The notes beneath the pieces are model-generated. The model did not search any database, was not told where the DNA came from, and worked only from the letters and a program-made list of their open reading frames with translations. A DNA stretch of 64,000 nucleotides, taken from assembly GCF_000168295.1 (NCBI RefSeq), contig NZ_AAQJ02000001.1, positions 206,001 through 270,000 on the forward strand, in the 5' to 3' direction. This DNA is from Rickettsiella grylli. GTDB lineage: Bacteria; Pseudomonadota; Gammaproteobacteria; Diplorickettsiales; Diplorickettsiaceae. Numbering within the stretch: the stretch's first letter is position 1; each line of letters opens with the position of its first letter. This document shows positions 1 through 8,509 of the stretch, piece by piece. A program made the position numbers and the translations under genes.

Positions 1-1
1 G

Positions 2-532
2 GCACAAGTAACTCTCATTAGGGATGATGGTTTTTCCGGACCTACACAAGAGACTAATAAAGATGTTTCAAGTATAGCCTTAGGTGGTCCTGGAAGTGGA
101 CTCAGTAGCTTTATTGTTTTGCAGAAAGAAGGAAAATATGTCGTCCGAGCTAACTTTTTGGATAAAACAAAAGAAGACCGCAGTATAATTCTGAAAACTA
201 GTAATTTTAACCCAACAGGTGATGGTGTAACAATCCCTAACCCAAATCCCGCTTCAGGAGAAAATCCCAATCTTCCTCGAGTTTTCACCATATTAGATGA
301 AAGTAATACAGAAAATCTTCCAGCAACTGTAGGCCTATATGTTAGAAGAAACGATGGAGTATACGAAGATATAGGTGCGTTAATTTCAGTTTATCTTGCA
401 GACAGTAAGAGAAACTCAAATGTTAAAATAGTAAAAATAAAGAAATACGCTGATTATAATTATGGAGATTTAACATTTCCTAGCTCAGGTCGATTAGTAA
501 ACTTTATATGGAACGACGATAATGATTTATAA
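2..532 (+). CDS. C-terminal part of an unknown protein, cut by the window edge
   Basis: The frame is open from base 2 to a TAA at 530-532, giving 176 residues without a start, so this is the end of a longer protein. I do not recognise a family. The piece has no Cys, an Asn/Pro-rich linker (around PNPNP) in the middle, and a polar, beta-rich look that would suit an extracellular or structural protein, but this is only an impression. It lies beside the integrase remnant and the tRNA-Arg gene, so it probably belongs to an integrated element that extends to the left. Confidence 0.5.
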   Translation, partial: AQVTLIRDDGFSGPTQETNKDVSSIALGGPGSGLSSFIVLQKEGKYVVRANFLDKTKEDRSIILKTSNFNPTGDGVTIPNPNPASGENPNLPRVFTILDESNTENLPATVGLYVRRNDGVYEDIGALISVYLADSKRNSNVKIVKIKKYADYNYGDLTFPSSGRLVNFIWNDDNDL

Positions 533-612
533 TGTGATTCACAGCGGTTTTAATTGAATGCTCGAGGCGAGAAAGAAAGTTACTAGAGGAGTTATTTTTA
601 TTCTAGTTTTGA

Positions 613-861
613 TGCAGATGGCGGCACAAAAAAATCAAGGAGATTTTAGCTTCAGGAAAAGCTATTGGGAAAATTTACAAAAATATTCAGGAGAAGCTTC
701 GTGGTAAGATGAGTAGACAAGATTTGCTAGGGCATAAAAATGGACGAATTACAACTCACTATTCGCAAGTCGAATTAATTAACTTAATTCAAGCAGCCAA
801 TAAAGTTTGTGACTCAGATAGCCATAAACCTACCTTAACGGTACTAAGGAGGGCTGCATAA
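613..861 (+). pseudogene. C-terminal remnant of a tyrosine recombinase (phage or island integrase)
   Basis: The frame ending in TAA at 859-861 encodes SRQDLLGHKNGRITTHYS followed by a helical tail. This is the end of a lambda-type tyrosine recombinase, with the LGH histidine and the nucleophilic Tyr of the HYS motif. Stop codons at 604-606 and 610-612 cut the frame, and no N-terminal or arginine box is visible upstream, so only about 82 residues survive. The 3' end lies 74 bp from the 3' end of tRNA-Arg, the normal arrangement for an element integrated into a tRNA gene. The functional reading is inference from motif and position. Confidence 0.75.
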
Positions 862-935
862 GTTTCTAAGTCGCGCAAAAGTCGCGCAAGAACTTTTTGA
901 AACTTTTTAAAAACGATGTAAGTGTTTGATTTTAG

Positions 936-1012
936 TGGCGCGCCCGGAGAGATTCGAACTCCCGACCACCAAGTTCGAAGCCTGGTACTCTATCCAACTG
1001 AGCTACGGGCGC
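936..1012 (-). tRNA. tRNA-Arg, anticodon TCG
   Basis: Read on the minus strand this is a 77-nt cloverleaf. The acceptor GCGCCCG pairs with CGGGCGC, followed by discriminator G and an encoded CCA. The D arm contains AGCTCAGTTGGATAGAGT. The anticodon stem CCAGG/CTTGG holds the loop CTTCGAA, giving anticodon TCG (Arg, reading CGA). The T arm contains GTTCGAATC. All arms look intact, so it is probably functional. Its 3' end points at the integrase remnant, which marks it as a likely integration target. Confidence 0.95.
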
Positions 1013-1089
1013 ATAACCCTAAGAAGCCCGGCATTCTAACAGTTTATCACCCATCCAGCTAGCCTCCTGCTGAAGCAATTTGATAGTGA

Positions 1090-1236
1090 TGTAGGGAATT
1101 TGTAACAATTCTCCCTGCTGCTTTAATCTGTGAGCGTGCAGCTATCGGAATTGCTACAAAAAAATGTTTAGGAAATCCCCAAGGTGAACGATCTGATCTA
1201 GAACTTCGTCGAAATTTAGACGAAGTCAAGAGCCGA
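1090..1236 (+). pseudogene. Remnant resembling the linker region of a serine recombinase (weak)
   Basis: The frame open from 1090 to a TAG at 1237-1239 encodes about 49 residues containing ERAAIGIATKKCLGNPQG and then an Arg/Glu-rich stretch. The order ER, alanine-rich helix, LGNPQG recalls the region after the catalytic domain of resolvase/invertase-family serine recombinases (ER..AL..AK..G..LGNP). No catalytic Ser domain is present, and the frame runs into the VirB11 remnant across the stop codon. This is a similarity judged by eye; it could be something else. Confidence 0.3.
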
Positions 1237-1239
1237 TAG

Positions 1240-1515
1240 GATACTGCATCTGAATTGCACGGTGCGGAAGCATGGTCATTTCTGAGAGCAGCAAACAGTG
1301 GCCATCCGGAAAGCATCAGTACGGTGCATGCTGACACACCGGCAGGTTGTTTTGATCAACTCGTATTTATGATGCAACAAGCCGGTTCAAATTCGACTGA
1401 AGAAAAACTACGGACTTATATTCAATCGATTATTCCAATTGTTATCCAATTAAAGCGTAGCACTAACTCGAAACGATTTGTAGAGATAGCAGAGATTTAT
1501 TTTGATACCAAATAA
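1240..1515 (+). pseudogene. C-terminal remnant of a VirB11-type type IV secretion ATPase
   Basis: The frame encodes SELHGAEAWSFLRAANSGHP, then STVHADTPAGCFDQL, then MMQQAGSNSTEEKLRTYI, ending in KRFVEIAEIYFDTK. This matches the C-terminal half of VirB11/TrbB-type hexameric ATPases: the region around the [ST]GHPGS..T.HA histidine box and the terminal helices. The Walker A half is missing and a TAG lies just upstream at 1237-1239, so it is a broken gene. It points to a former conjugative or integrative element at this site. It also shows that decay is advanced, because no other type IV secretion genes are nearby. Confidence 0.75.
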
Positions 1516-1528
1516 GCTAACGTGAGCA

Positions 1529-2505
1529 TTACTCTTCAAAGACATCAGCTAAGCTTCTAGCTTCTAAAATGGTTTCACTCCATCGGAGTAAAGCTTCAGA
1601 ATCAGCTTGTTGTAGTTTATCCAGATAGCGTTGCGGTATCTGCTTAAATTTACGTTGCAATTGACGTTGCAGCATGACACACTCTCCTTGCTGCATTCCT
1701 TGTTTGATGCCTTGACGTTCAATGCTGGTCACATAGCGCATATTGTATTCCTCTTCAAATTGCTTAATTTGCTCATTATAACTAATTTCTAGGGCTTCCG
1801 GCAAAGGAAGAATTCGGTCACTAAAGGTATACAGCTCAATAATCGCCTTACGCGGATAACTTCGATCATAGAGAAGACACATCAATCTATTTTTTTGATG
1901 GAAGCGTTTATCAGGATTCTGATGGGTTTCTGTTGCTGCTAGTTGCACTAATATCATCCAGGCAACGGGATTCTTACTCTCTATTAACAGCTGTTTTTTG
2001 TTACGATAATCGAGCAGTTTCACTGGATAAAAGCGAAAATCAACGATGAGTTGATCCCACATTGTGTTTCGATAGTGTTCTGGTCTCCATTTTGAATTAT
2101 CATCAGTCAAAATCACTAATACGATAATCGGCTGTTTGTAATGTAAACGGAGTCGACTGTAGTAGTCATAGACTCGTTCAGGGAAATCGGCTTGACGAGA
2201 TCCTTGAATTTCCAGATGAACTAAACTCTGGCCCATACAAGAATGAACTTGCATTAATTTATCAACTAGTTGCTTACCAACGGCAGCTTTAGCAGTAATT
2301 GCTTGCAACTCATTCTCTAAGGCGTGGTAACCAAAAGACCAATCAATTTTTTCATGTAAATGTGGATACAAAAACGCCATGGCGTGTTGGAAGTAAGGGT
2401 CCAAAATACTCTTCCAGGCGGCATCACTCTCACTGGGTGGGAGCCTGTTTCGTTTTCAGTTTTTGTCTTGGTTTTAATTTCACATTCAGTGTCAACAAAA
2501 GACAT
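1529..2505 (-). pseudogene. Rpn/YhgA-type putative nuclease with DUF4351 tail, frameshifted near its start
   Basis: The 291-residue frame from 2404 to 1529 matches the Rpn (recombination-promoting nuclease, PD-(D/E)XK, YhgA-like) family, with a central LVHLEIQGSRQ core motif. Its C-terminal block, LQRQLQRKFKQIP to ARSLADVF, fits DUF4351. The normal N-terminus is in another frame: an ATG at 2505, preceded by an AAGGA ribosome site, encodes MSFVDTECEIKTKTKTENE and then runs out of frame. Joining the two frames at the CCC run at 2435-2437 gives SESDAAWKSILDPYF, the usual family start. A single-base loss there therefore explains the break. The gene is probably inactive unless translation restarts downstream. 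Confidence 0.8.
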
Positions 2506-2613
2506 GGTAGTTCCTTATTGTTATCTACTTGCCCAAAACAGATAATATTATATCTGTTATTTTGTTTGTCAGTCTAGTAAATAATTTTTAAATTTATTTT
2601 TCTCATTAAAAAT

Positions 2614-2920
2614 TTAAACGCTATTTAAATAATTTATAAGATACATTTTTTTGATTTCTACAAAATCATCAATTAAATTTTCGAGCATAGTAGTAGTTAA
2701 TTCTAAACTATCACTTAAGGCCCATAAGTAGTAATGGATAATGTTAGTATCATAATCCAGAAAATCATCACTGAGCGTGATGCAAGCTTGTGCTTTGGCC
2801 TTTTTGAGGGAATTCTAATAGTAGTGTTTGTCGTTCTATGTAATCCTCCACTTGAAAAAATTGATTTGATACAGTTGGTACCATTTTACAATGTATTTTA
2901 TCTGTAGAGGTATTAGGCAT
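2614..2920 (-). pseudogene. Small unknown gene, frameshifted
   Basis: A minus-strand ATG at 2918-2920 sits 6 nt after a perfect AGGAGG. It encodes MPNTSTDKIHCKMV and continues for 50 residues to a TGA at 2768. Around 2813 the other frame takes over smoothly (KAKAQACITLSDDFLDYD) and continues to a TAA at 2614, giving a plausible 100-residue acidic helical protein if joined. I do not recognise it. The strong ribosome site and continuity across frames suggest a real gene broken by an indel; the 50-residue product could also be expressed as it stands. Confidence 0.45.
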
Positions 2921-3161
2921 GAGATACCTCCTGCATAATGTTACCAATCAATAAAGATTTTTGATTCCTTAACTTTTCGCTGCGCTGACATAGGACGCCA
3001 GCGCAGTAAGTGAATTTATCCAGGAATTGCCTCAAATCTACCGCCTAAACCTAGTCATTCAAATTTGTTATCTCTTGCTGGAAAACTGAAAAAATCTATA
3101 AATTTCTCAGGTAATCCTTTAACTTTACAGAAAAAATTACGTGATGAATGGCAATCCACTG
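2921..3161. other. Non-coding or decayed stretch upstream of the IS
   Basis: It contains an 8-bp inverted repeat (CTGCGCTG at 2980-2987, CAGCGCAG at 2999-3006) without a T-run. From 3014 there is an open plus-strand frame running into the left end of the IS and stopping at 3191-3193. Its residues around LLSLAGKLKKSINF have no clear start codon, so it may be a scrap of a truncated gene. I cannot name it. Confidence 0.3.
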
Positions 3162-3234
3162 GTAACCCTCCCGTAAAATACCCCAACCATTAAATAGAGT
3201 TTTTTGGTAAATTACTGACCAGGAGAGTTAACAA

Positions 3235-3510
3235 ATGAAGAAGAAAAAGTTTAGTGAATCACAAATTATCACCGTGCTGAAAGAGTATGGAGCGGGAGTT
3301 CCAGCGGTTGAATTAGCCCGTAAATATGGAATTGGAGAAAGCACAATTTATACGTGGCAAACAAAATACGGGGATATGGAGCTATCGGAATTGAAGCGCC
3401 TACGTCAGCTAGAAGATGAAAATACCCGTTTAAAAAAAATGTATGCGACCTTGAGTAGGGATCATGAGTTACTTAAGGAAGTGCTTGAAAAAAGTACCAC
3501 GTGGATCTGA
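3235..3510 (+). CDS. IS3-family OrfA, helix-turn-helix transposase subunit
   Basis: The product is 91 residues and begins KKKKFSESQIITVLKEYGAG. The HTH region is VPAVELARKYGIGESTIYTW, followed by a leucine-zipper-like helix (LKRLRQLEDENTRLKKMYA). This is the standard OrfA of IS3 elements that form OrfAB by -1 frameshifting; the YATLSRDHELLKEVL end recalls the IS407/IS2 group. An AGGAG ribosome site lies 10 nt before the ATG. It overlaps the start of the OrfB frame at 3464. OrfA is intact but its partner is broken, so the element should not move by itself. Confidence 0.85.
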   Translation: MKKKKFSESQIITVLKEYGAGVPAVELARKYGIGESTIYTWQTKYGDMELSELKRLRQLEDENTRLKKMYATLSRDHELLKEVLEKSTTWI

Positions 3511-4328
3511 GCGGCGTGAAATCGTAGATGAGTTGATAGTTAACTATAGCGTGAGCATCAGTCAAGCGTGTCGTGTTATCACGATGGATCGTAAAACTTA
3601 TCGTTATAAACCTAAGAAAAAATCAGGTGACCAAATGATTGAGTCATTATTAAAAAATTATTCTGCTGAATACCTACGGATTTGGGAAATTATTTAATTT
3701 AATTCGGCTTAAAAATTATCCCTTTAATCATAAACGAGTTTATCGAATTTACTGTGAATTAAAGCTTAATTTAAAGATAAAACCAAAAAAGCGTTTAGCC
3801 CCTCGAACCGCTATTAAATTACAGCAACCTGAGGGTATCAATCAATGCTGGTCGTTAGACGACATGAGCGACGCTTTAGTCAATGGGCGACGCATTCGTA
3901 CAGCAAATATCATTGATGATTATCATCGCGGTGGATTAGGAATATTAGTGGCTTATGGTTTACCTTCCAAGCGGATTACCCGATGGTTGGATCAACTCGC
4001 CATGAAATAGGGCTACCCTCAGCGTATTCGAGTGGATAACGGCCCAGAAAATATTTCACGTCACTTCCAGCAATGGGCGAAAATACAGGGGATTGAAATT
4101 CAATATATCCAACCTGGAAAACCCGCACAGAATGCATTTATCGAAAGATTTAACCGAACTTATCGTGAAGCTGTTTTAGATAGGTATTTATTTCGAAATA
4201 TACAAGAAATACAGAACATAACTGATAACTGGCTTAAACATTACAACGAGGAAAGACCCCATGAAGCTTTAAATAATCAAACACCCCTATACTATTTTCA
4301 ATCCCTAAACAAAAACTACTCTATTTAA
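3464..4328 (+). pseudogene. IS3-family OrfB (DDE transposase), frameshifted and with a nonsense codon
   Basis: OrfB begins in the frame from 3464 (ERREIVDELIVNYSVSISQA) and breaks near 3680-3700 after YLRIWEII. It resumes in a different frame with QCWSLDDMSDALVNGR (first Asp), RVDNGPENI (second Asp) and FIERFNRTYREAVLDRY (Glu), which is the DDE integrase core. An in-frame TAG at 4007-4009 follows LDQLAMK where IS3 relatives usually have Tyr. The same TAG is present in copy 2. The C-terminus EERPHEALNNQTP is typical of the family. Confidence 0.85.
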
Positions 4329-4355
4329 AAACTGGGGGAAGTTTGGGAGGTTTAC

Positions 4356-4888
4356 AATATATTTCTAGCAAAGCCATCAAAGTCTTCAATACAACACTTT
4401 CGTCATCTTGTCAGACACGCTTTAAAACGTGTGCAAGCTTGGTCTATCCAATCAGTAATTAGCTTCCTTAATCCTATAATACGGGGTTGGAGTTATTACT
4501 TTCGGAGCGGTGTAGCAACAAAGACATTCGCGTCACTTGATCAATGGATGTGGATCAAGCAGAAGCGTTTTGTGTTAAGACGTCATCCCAATAAAAACTG
4601 GCGATGGCGATACACACGTTATTGGGGACAAATACCAGGACGAAAAGACCGATGGGTGTTCAACGATAAGATTTCGGGTCGTTACCTGTTAAAATTATCC
4701 TGGATTTCGATCAAGCGACATGTGCTGGTAAAAGGCAATGCCTCACCAGACAACCCTGCACTACGGTATTACTGGAAGAAACGTAAAAGACTCTGTAAGT
4801 AAGCAAACTGCTTGAGCCGAATGCAGGGTAACTTGCCTGTTCGGTTCTGAGAGGAGGGAGGGTCAGTAATGGCCCTCTCTTACTCGAC
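4356..4888 (+). mobile_element. 3' fragment of a group II intron with the end of its reverse transcriptase/maturase
   Basis: The reading frame from about 4359 to 4802 encodes KPSKSSIQHFRHLVRHALKR, SFLNPIIRGWSYYFRSGVA and an Arg/Trp-rich tail. That is the maturase domain (GIIM) and C-terminus of a group II intron-encoded protein; the reverse-transcriptase domain is absent. The intron 3' structure follows: a domain V hairpin at 4814-4847, a domain VI stem, and a 3' end near TACTCGAC at 4881-4888. The left edge coincides exactly with the IS3 right end, so the IS appears to have truncated the intron. It cannot splice or move by itself. Confidence 0.85.
4814..4847 (+). ncRNA. Group II intron domain V hairpin
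   Basis: The stretch starts GAGCCGAATGC and ends TTCGGTTC, forming the 34-nt hairpin with an AGC-like triad that is the catalytic domain V of bacterial group II introns. It is followed by a purine-rich stem (GAGAGGAGGGAGG with CCCTCTCTT) fitting domain VI. Its presence identifies the intron type; with the 5' intron lost it is a relic. Confidence 0.8.
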
Positions 4889-5096
4889 ATGGATTTTTTT
4901 AATACTAAAATTCGATAAACTGAATTTAGCAGATAGATCTTCCCATAAAATTAGTTCAATATTATTATAATCAGGAAAGCTTATTTAAAATATCAATTTT
5001 TTAAAATCAATTCTCATCACTTAAATATTGATAAAGCGACTTATAGAAGATTAATTCTACCACTGAAAGTTTTAAACTTACTCTTAGAGGCATTGC

Positions 5097-5855
5097 ATGG
5101 AAATTGCAACAAAAAACGAGTTACTTAACAAGTTTCAAATCGATGGCTTTTGTCTTCCTTCTAATAAATTATCTAGAAACACTCTGCTAAAAATTAAAAA
5201 AGAATTAACCAAAATCGAAAAATTTTATACCGTTAAATTCTTGAGTCAATATTCGCATGTAGTGATGAACGACACGCGTTTTATGATTCATGACCTGATG
5301 TTTGAAAATTGTCCTACTATACATGAGCTTATTCATTCAGGAGTAGCCGTTAAGTCGTTAAAAGAATGGACGGGTGATGCGCTTATTTGTATAAGTTGCA
5401 CCTATGCGAGTTGTAAACCAGGGTATCCTGGAATTCCTATGCATACTGATTACGATCCCTATTCTAACAACCTTTATAGACCAAGTAATCCAGTTGCTAT
5501 TCGAATACTCTATTACCTTGATGATCTCACACCAGATAAAGCCCCGCTATGGGTGCTTCCAAGATCACACAATTCTCTAAATAAATCACTAAGACCTTCT
5601 ACTGAATTTGTTCATCCGCCCAAAGGGTATATTGAAGTCACCCGCAAAGCGGGAGATCTTGTGATATTGAATACAAAAGTATTCCATGGAGTGGGTCCAA
5701 ACAAAACTAAAATGAGTAGACGCGTTTTAGCAATGACCTATCGACCAAGATGGGCTGCCCCATTGCATCCAGTGACAGAATATGATGCCATAAAAATAAA
5801 AAATATTAATTCAATGTTGCAGCCACTCTTTTCTAACTTAAATACCGATAATTAG
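5097..5855 (+). CDS. Phytanoyl-CoA dioxygenase (PhyH) family Fe(II)/2-oxoglutarate oxygenase
   Basis: The product is 252 residues. The facial triad is visible: His116-x-Asp118 in PMHTDYD and distal His197 in VFHGVGPN, with Arg208/209 placed to hold 2-oxoglutarate. PhyH-family oxygenases hydroxylate, and sometimes epoxidise or desaturate, small molecules, often free or tethered amino acids in natural-product pathways. The substrate here is unknown. AGAGG lies 6 nt before the ATG. The 208 bp upstream (4889-5096) is AT-rich and holds no gene; its TTGATA at about 5025 is a possible -35. It is the first gene of the cluster, with the reductase starting immediately after it, so the two are probably co-transcribed. 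Confidence 0.85.
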   Translation: MEIATKNELLNKFQIDGFCLPSNKLSRNTLLKIKKELTKIEKFYTVKFLSQYSHVVMNDTRFMIHDLMFENCPTIHELIHSGVAVKSLKEWTGDALICISCTYASCKPGYPGIPMHTDYDPYSNNLYRPSNPVAIRILYYLDDLTPDKAPLWVLPRSHNSLNKSLRPSTEFVHPPKGYIEVTRKAGDLVILNTKVFHGVGPNKTKMSRRVLAMTYRPRWAAPLHPVTEYDAIKIKNINSMLQPLFSNLNTDN

Positions 5856-5856
5856 C

Positions 5857-6645
5857 TTGTTGAAATATCTAATGAACGTTATTTTCGGTACTGAGCGCTT
5901 AACAAATACATCTTTAATTAATCTAATTTATTACAGCTATGATTTAGGCTATCGGAAATTTGATACTGCTCAGGCATACAACAACTTAACTCTATTAGGA
6001 AGGGCTTTTAAGAAACTGCAAAAGAGAGAAACGATACAGATTACCTCAAAAGTATCAAAGCCGTTCATTGAAAAATACTCATTTAGTGCTTGTTTTGAAT
6101 TGATTTTAAGAGAACTAAAAGTTGATTATTTAGACTACTTATTTATTCACGCACCAAAAGGTATTAACCATCATACGACTATACCGGAAATGCTAAAATT
6201 AAAAGATCAAAAAAAAATTATTAAATGGGGTTTAAGTAATTACACGATAAAACATCTTGAGAAACTTAAATCGGATTATCTTTTACCAGATACATTACAG
6301 GTTGAAGTACATCCTTACTTGAATGAAGATAAGCTCGTTCAATATTGCCATAATAATCAGATTGAATTAATGGCACACAGTGCATTTGCACACGGTAAAG
6401 TATTTAAAGATAAAAATCTTTTACAAATTGCTAGGGATAATCACTGTTCGATTTCCCAACTGGTCCTTTCATGGGCCTTGCATCGTAAATATTTACCAAT
6501 AATTAGCACGCTTAAAAAGGAACATCTTAAAAAAAATAGTGAAAGTAAATTAATATCGCTTGAGGATAAAACAATAAAATTACTTGATGGATTTAATTCT
6601 AACAGTAGAATTTGCTTCAGTGAAGATTGGGCTGAATTTGATTAG
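5857..6645 (+). CDS. Aldo-keto reductase family oxidoreductase
   Basis: The frame gives 262 residues from a TTG at 5857; the ATG at 5872 (NVIFGTERL) is the other plausible start. The AKR catalytic tetrad is present, counting from the TTG: Asp36 and Tyr41 in KFDTAQAYN, Lys65 in ITSKVS, His98 in FIHAPKG. A shortened C-terminus (usual AKR length is about 270-330) could narrow cofactor or substrate loops. AKRs reduce aldehydes or ketones with NAD(P)H. It begins 1 bp after the dioxygenase stop and its 3' end overlaps the convergent amidotransferase gene by 29 bp, so the two transcripts are antisense at their tails. The substrate is presumably a pathway intermediate. Confidence 0.85.
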   Translation: MLKYLMNVIFGTERLTNTSLINLIYYSYDLGYRKFDTAQAYNNLTLLGRAFKKLQKRETIQITSKVSKPFIEKYSFSACFELILRELKVDYLDYLFIHAPKGINHHTTIPEMLKLKDQKKIIKWGLSNYTIKHLEKLKSDYLLPDTLQVEVHPYLNEDKLVQYCHNNQIELMAHSAFAHGKVFKDKNLLQIARDNHCSISQLVLSWALHRKYLPIISTLKKEHLKKNSESKLISLEDKTIKLLDGFNSNSRICFSEDWAEFD

Positions 6646-8503
6646 AAGCAAGCTGAAAAGAGCTTTTTCTTTTTAAAAAAACAGAATTATACCATGCAAA
6701 AAGTATGATAAGCTTGTTTAAAAGCATTTTTTCATTTGGAGACAATACGCCCGATAAAAATTTTATCCATAAACACCTTGTTTTTTCTTTTGAGAAAAAT
6801 TCATATATTCCCGCAGCTGAATGAAATAAGATTTGTTCAATATCAGCTCTCCACGAAGTCTTAAATTTACCGTGATAATTAATAAAGCTACCACAGCCAT
6901 ATTTTTTTATAAAAATTAATTCTTTTGGCATATATTTTAATGCCAGACGTTTGAGAATATATTTATTTCTATTGCTAGGTGAAAAAAATTTAACCTTATA
7001 ATAAACCGGTAACGATGCTGCAAACTCGACAATATGATGGTTCAAAAAAGGCGATCTTATCTCGAGTGAATGTGTCATTCCTAATGTGTCTGACATTGAA
7101 GCACAATGATTTAATGTAACCAATAATTCAAAAAATAACTTTCCATCAAGCAAATTATCAAAGTTTGACATCTTGTAATATACATCTAGATATTCAATTA
7201 AATAGGGATTATTAGAAAATAAAATCATATCATTGGTCAAAAACTTTAAGCTATAATTTGAAATTGTCTTTAGCACAGTTTTGGTAAAAAAAGATTGGAT
7301 ATTTTTTATTGCATATTTCCTAGAAGCTTGGATAAGACATTGCTTCAAGAAATTTTTCCTAAGAAAATTGCTATATGACTTATAACCCCCGAAAACCTCA
7401 TCAGCCCCATTACCTGTTATTACGACTTTGTGGTATTGACTTATATATTGACTCAAGAACATTGAATGAACTGTATCTAATATGCCTACGGGCTCGTCAT
7501 AATAACTATTAGCCTTTAGAAAATCTTTGAAGGAAATATCTTTAAAATCGCAGAAATGTTCGTGAGTTTGATATAATTTTGCCACAATTTTAGCCCGATC
7601 TAACTCAGGGTCTATTGAGTTAGGTTGATGATTAGAACCCAGCGTAAAGCTATTTATAGCTTCAGAATAGATACCGGACATATGTCCCAATAAAACAGAT
7701 GAATCAATTCCTCCAGATAAGGTAATACCAATAGAAACATCACTTACTAATGTTTTCTTCATGGTATCGCGTAATAATGTATCTAGCTGTTCAGTTGCCT
7801 CGTACGCTGTAATTTTGGTTTTGTTTGTAAAATCAATATTCCAGTAATTTTTTTGCGTGACTTTATTTTTGCAATCAATTATTAAATAATGTCCAGGTAT
7901 AACCTTATAAATATTTTCATACATAGAATAGGGTGCGGGTGATTGCGTGTAGGCTAAGTAATTCAAAATTGCTATTTTTGATAACGGTGGTCTAAAATCT
8001 GTAATTTCCCAAAATGATTTAAGTTCAGAAGAAAAAAATAAACAATTTTTATACCATGTATAATAAAGAGGTTTTTCACCAACCCGATCTCTCACTAAAA
8101 ATAATAGTTTTTGTTTTTTATCATAAAGTGCAAATGCAAACATTCCTTCTAAATGTTTTATGAAATCGGGACCAAATTTCTGATATAGGGGTAAAATAAT
8201 TTCTCCGTCAGAAGTGCTTTTGAAAGGATAGTTATATACTAAGTTTTTAATTTTACTATAATTGTAAATTTCACCATTGAAAATAAGTACGAGTGACTTA
8301 TCATAACTTGAAAACGGTTGATTTGCATTGGATGAAAGATCGATAATGCTTAATCTACGGTGAGCCATCGCAATGTTATCATCCAAATAAACACCACTGC
8401 CATCAGGTCCTCTGTGGGTTAAGGTTCCACTCATGCTATTTAATAAATTGCTTATATGAAATGATTTGTCTAAATTACTAAGTATCCCTACAATGCCACA
8501 CAT
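6617..8503 (-). CDS. AsnB-type glutamine-dependent amidotransferase (asparagine synthase family)
   Basis: The product is 628 residues. It starts MCGIVG, so Cys2 is exposed after Met removal as the class II glutaminase nucleophile; THRGPDGSG and NGEIYNY are further glutaminase motifs. The synthetase domain has the PP-loop SGGIDSS near residue 265. Because Cys2 is retained it should use glutamine, unlike beta-lactam synthetases, which have lost this Cys. Length is close to the secondary-metabolism and surface-polysaccharide AsnB group (about 610-640) rather than E. coli AsnB (554). It is the last gene of the seven-gene minus-strand operon, 6 bp after the cupin gene. It probably converts a pathway carboxylate to an amide; the housekeeping role cannot be excluded. 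Confidence 0.9.
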   Translation of the reverse strand: MCGIVGILSNLDKSFHISNLLNSMSGTLTHRGPDGSGVYLDDNIAMAHRRLSIIDLSSNANQPFSSYDKSLVLIFNGEIYNYSKIKNLVYNYPFKSTSDGEIILPLYQKFGPDFIKHLEGMFAFALYDKKQKLLFLVRDRVGEKPLYYTWYKNCLFFSSELKSFWEITDFRPPLSKIAILNYLAYTQSPAPYSMYENIYKVIPGHYLIIDCKNKVTQKNYWNIDFTNKTKITAYEATEQLDTLLRDTMKKTLVSDVSIGITLSGGIDSSVLLGHMSGIYSEAINSFTLGSNHQPNSIDPELDRAKIVAKLYQTHEHFCDFKDISFKDFLKANSYYDEPVGILDTVHSMFLSQYISQYHKVVITGNGADEVFGGYKSYSNFLRKNFLKQCLIQASRKYAIKNIQSFFTKTVLKTISNYSLKFLTNDMILFSNNPYLIEYLDVYYKMSNFDNLLDGKLFFELLVTLNHCASMSDTLGMTHSLEIRSPFLNHHIVEFAASLPVYYKVKFFSPSNRNKYILKRLALKYMPKELIFIKKYGCGSFINYHGKFKTSWRADIEQILFHSAAGIYEFFSKEKTRCLWIKFLSGVLSPNEKMLLNKLIILFAWYNSVFLKRKSSFQLASNQIQPNLH

Positions 8504-8509
8504 GTTTGC

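Larger units (their letters stand above)
3162..4355 (+). mobile_element. Decayed IS3-family element, full length (copy 1)
   Basis: The ends are imperfect inverted repeats: the left end GTAACCCTCCC with TTAAATAGAGT about 30 bp further in, and the right end the reverse complement of GTAAACCTCCC with the same inner TTAAATAGAGT. Length is 1,194 bp. It carries an OrfA and a broken OrfB with a DDE core. No direct target duplication is visible (flanks CACTG and AATAT), consistent with an old insertion or later rearrangement. Its last 557 bp recur at 19,994-20,550 in the same orientation. The right end abuts and truncates a group II intron. Confidence 0.9.

Noticed and set aside
1059..1337. Open minus-strand frame of 92 codons opposite the VirB11 remnant
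   Set aside because: It is the antisense shadow of the remnant, has no family features and spans two unrelated fragments.
6617..8503. Beta-lactam synthetase instead of an AsnB-type amidotransferase
   Set aside because: Cys2 of the glutaminase site is intact; beta-lactam synthetases have lost it. The substrate remains open, so only the specific beta-lactam call is rejected.
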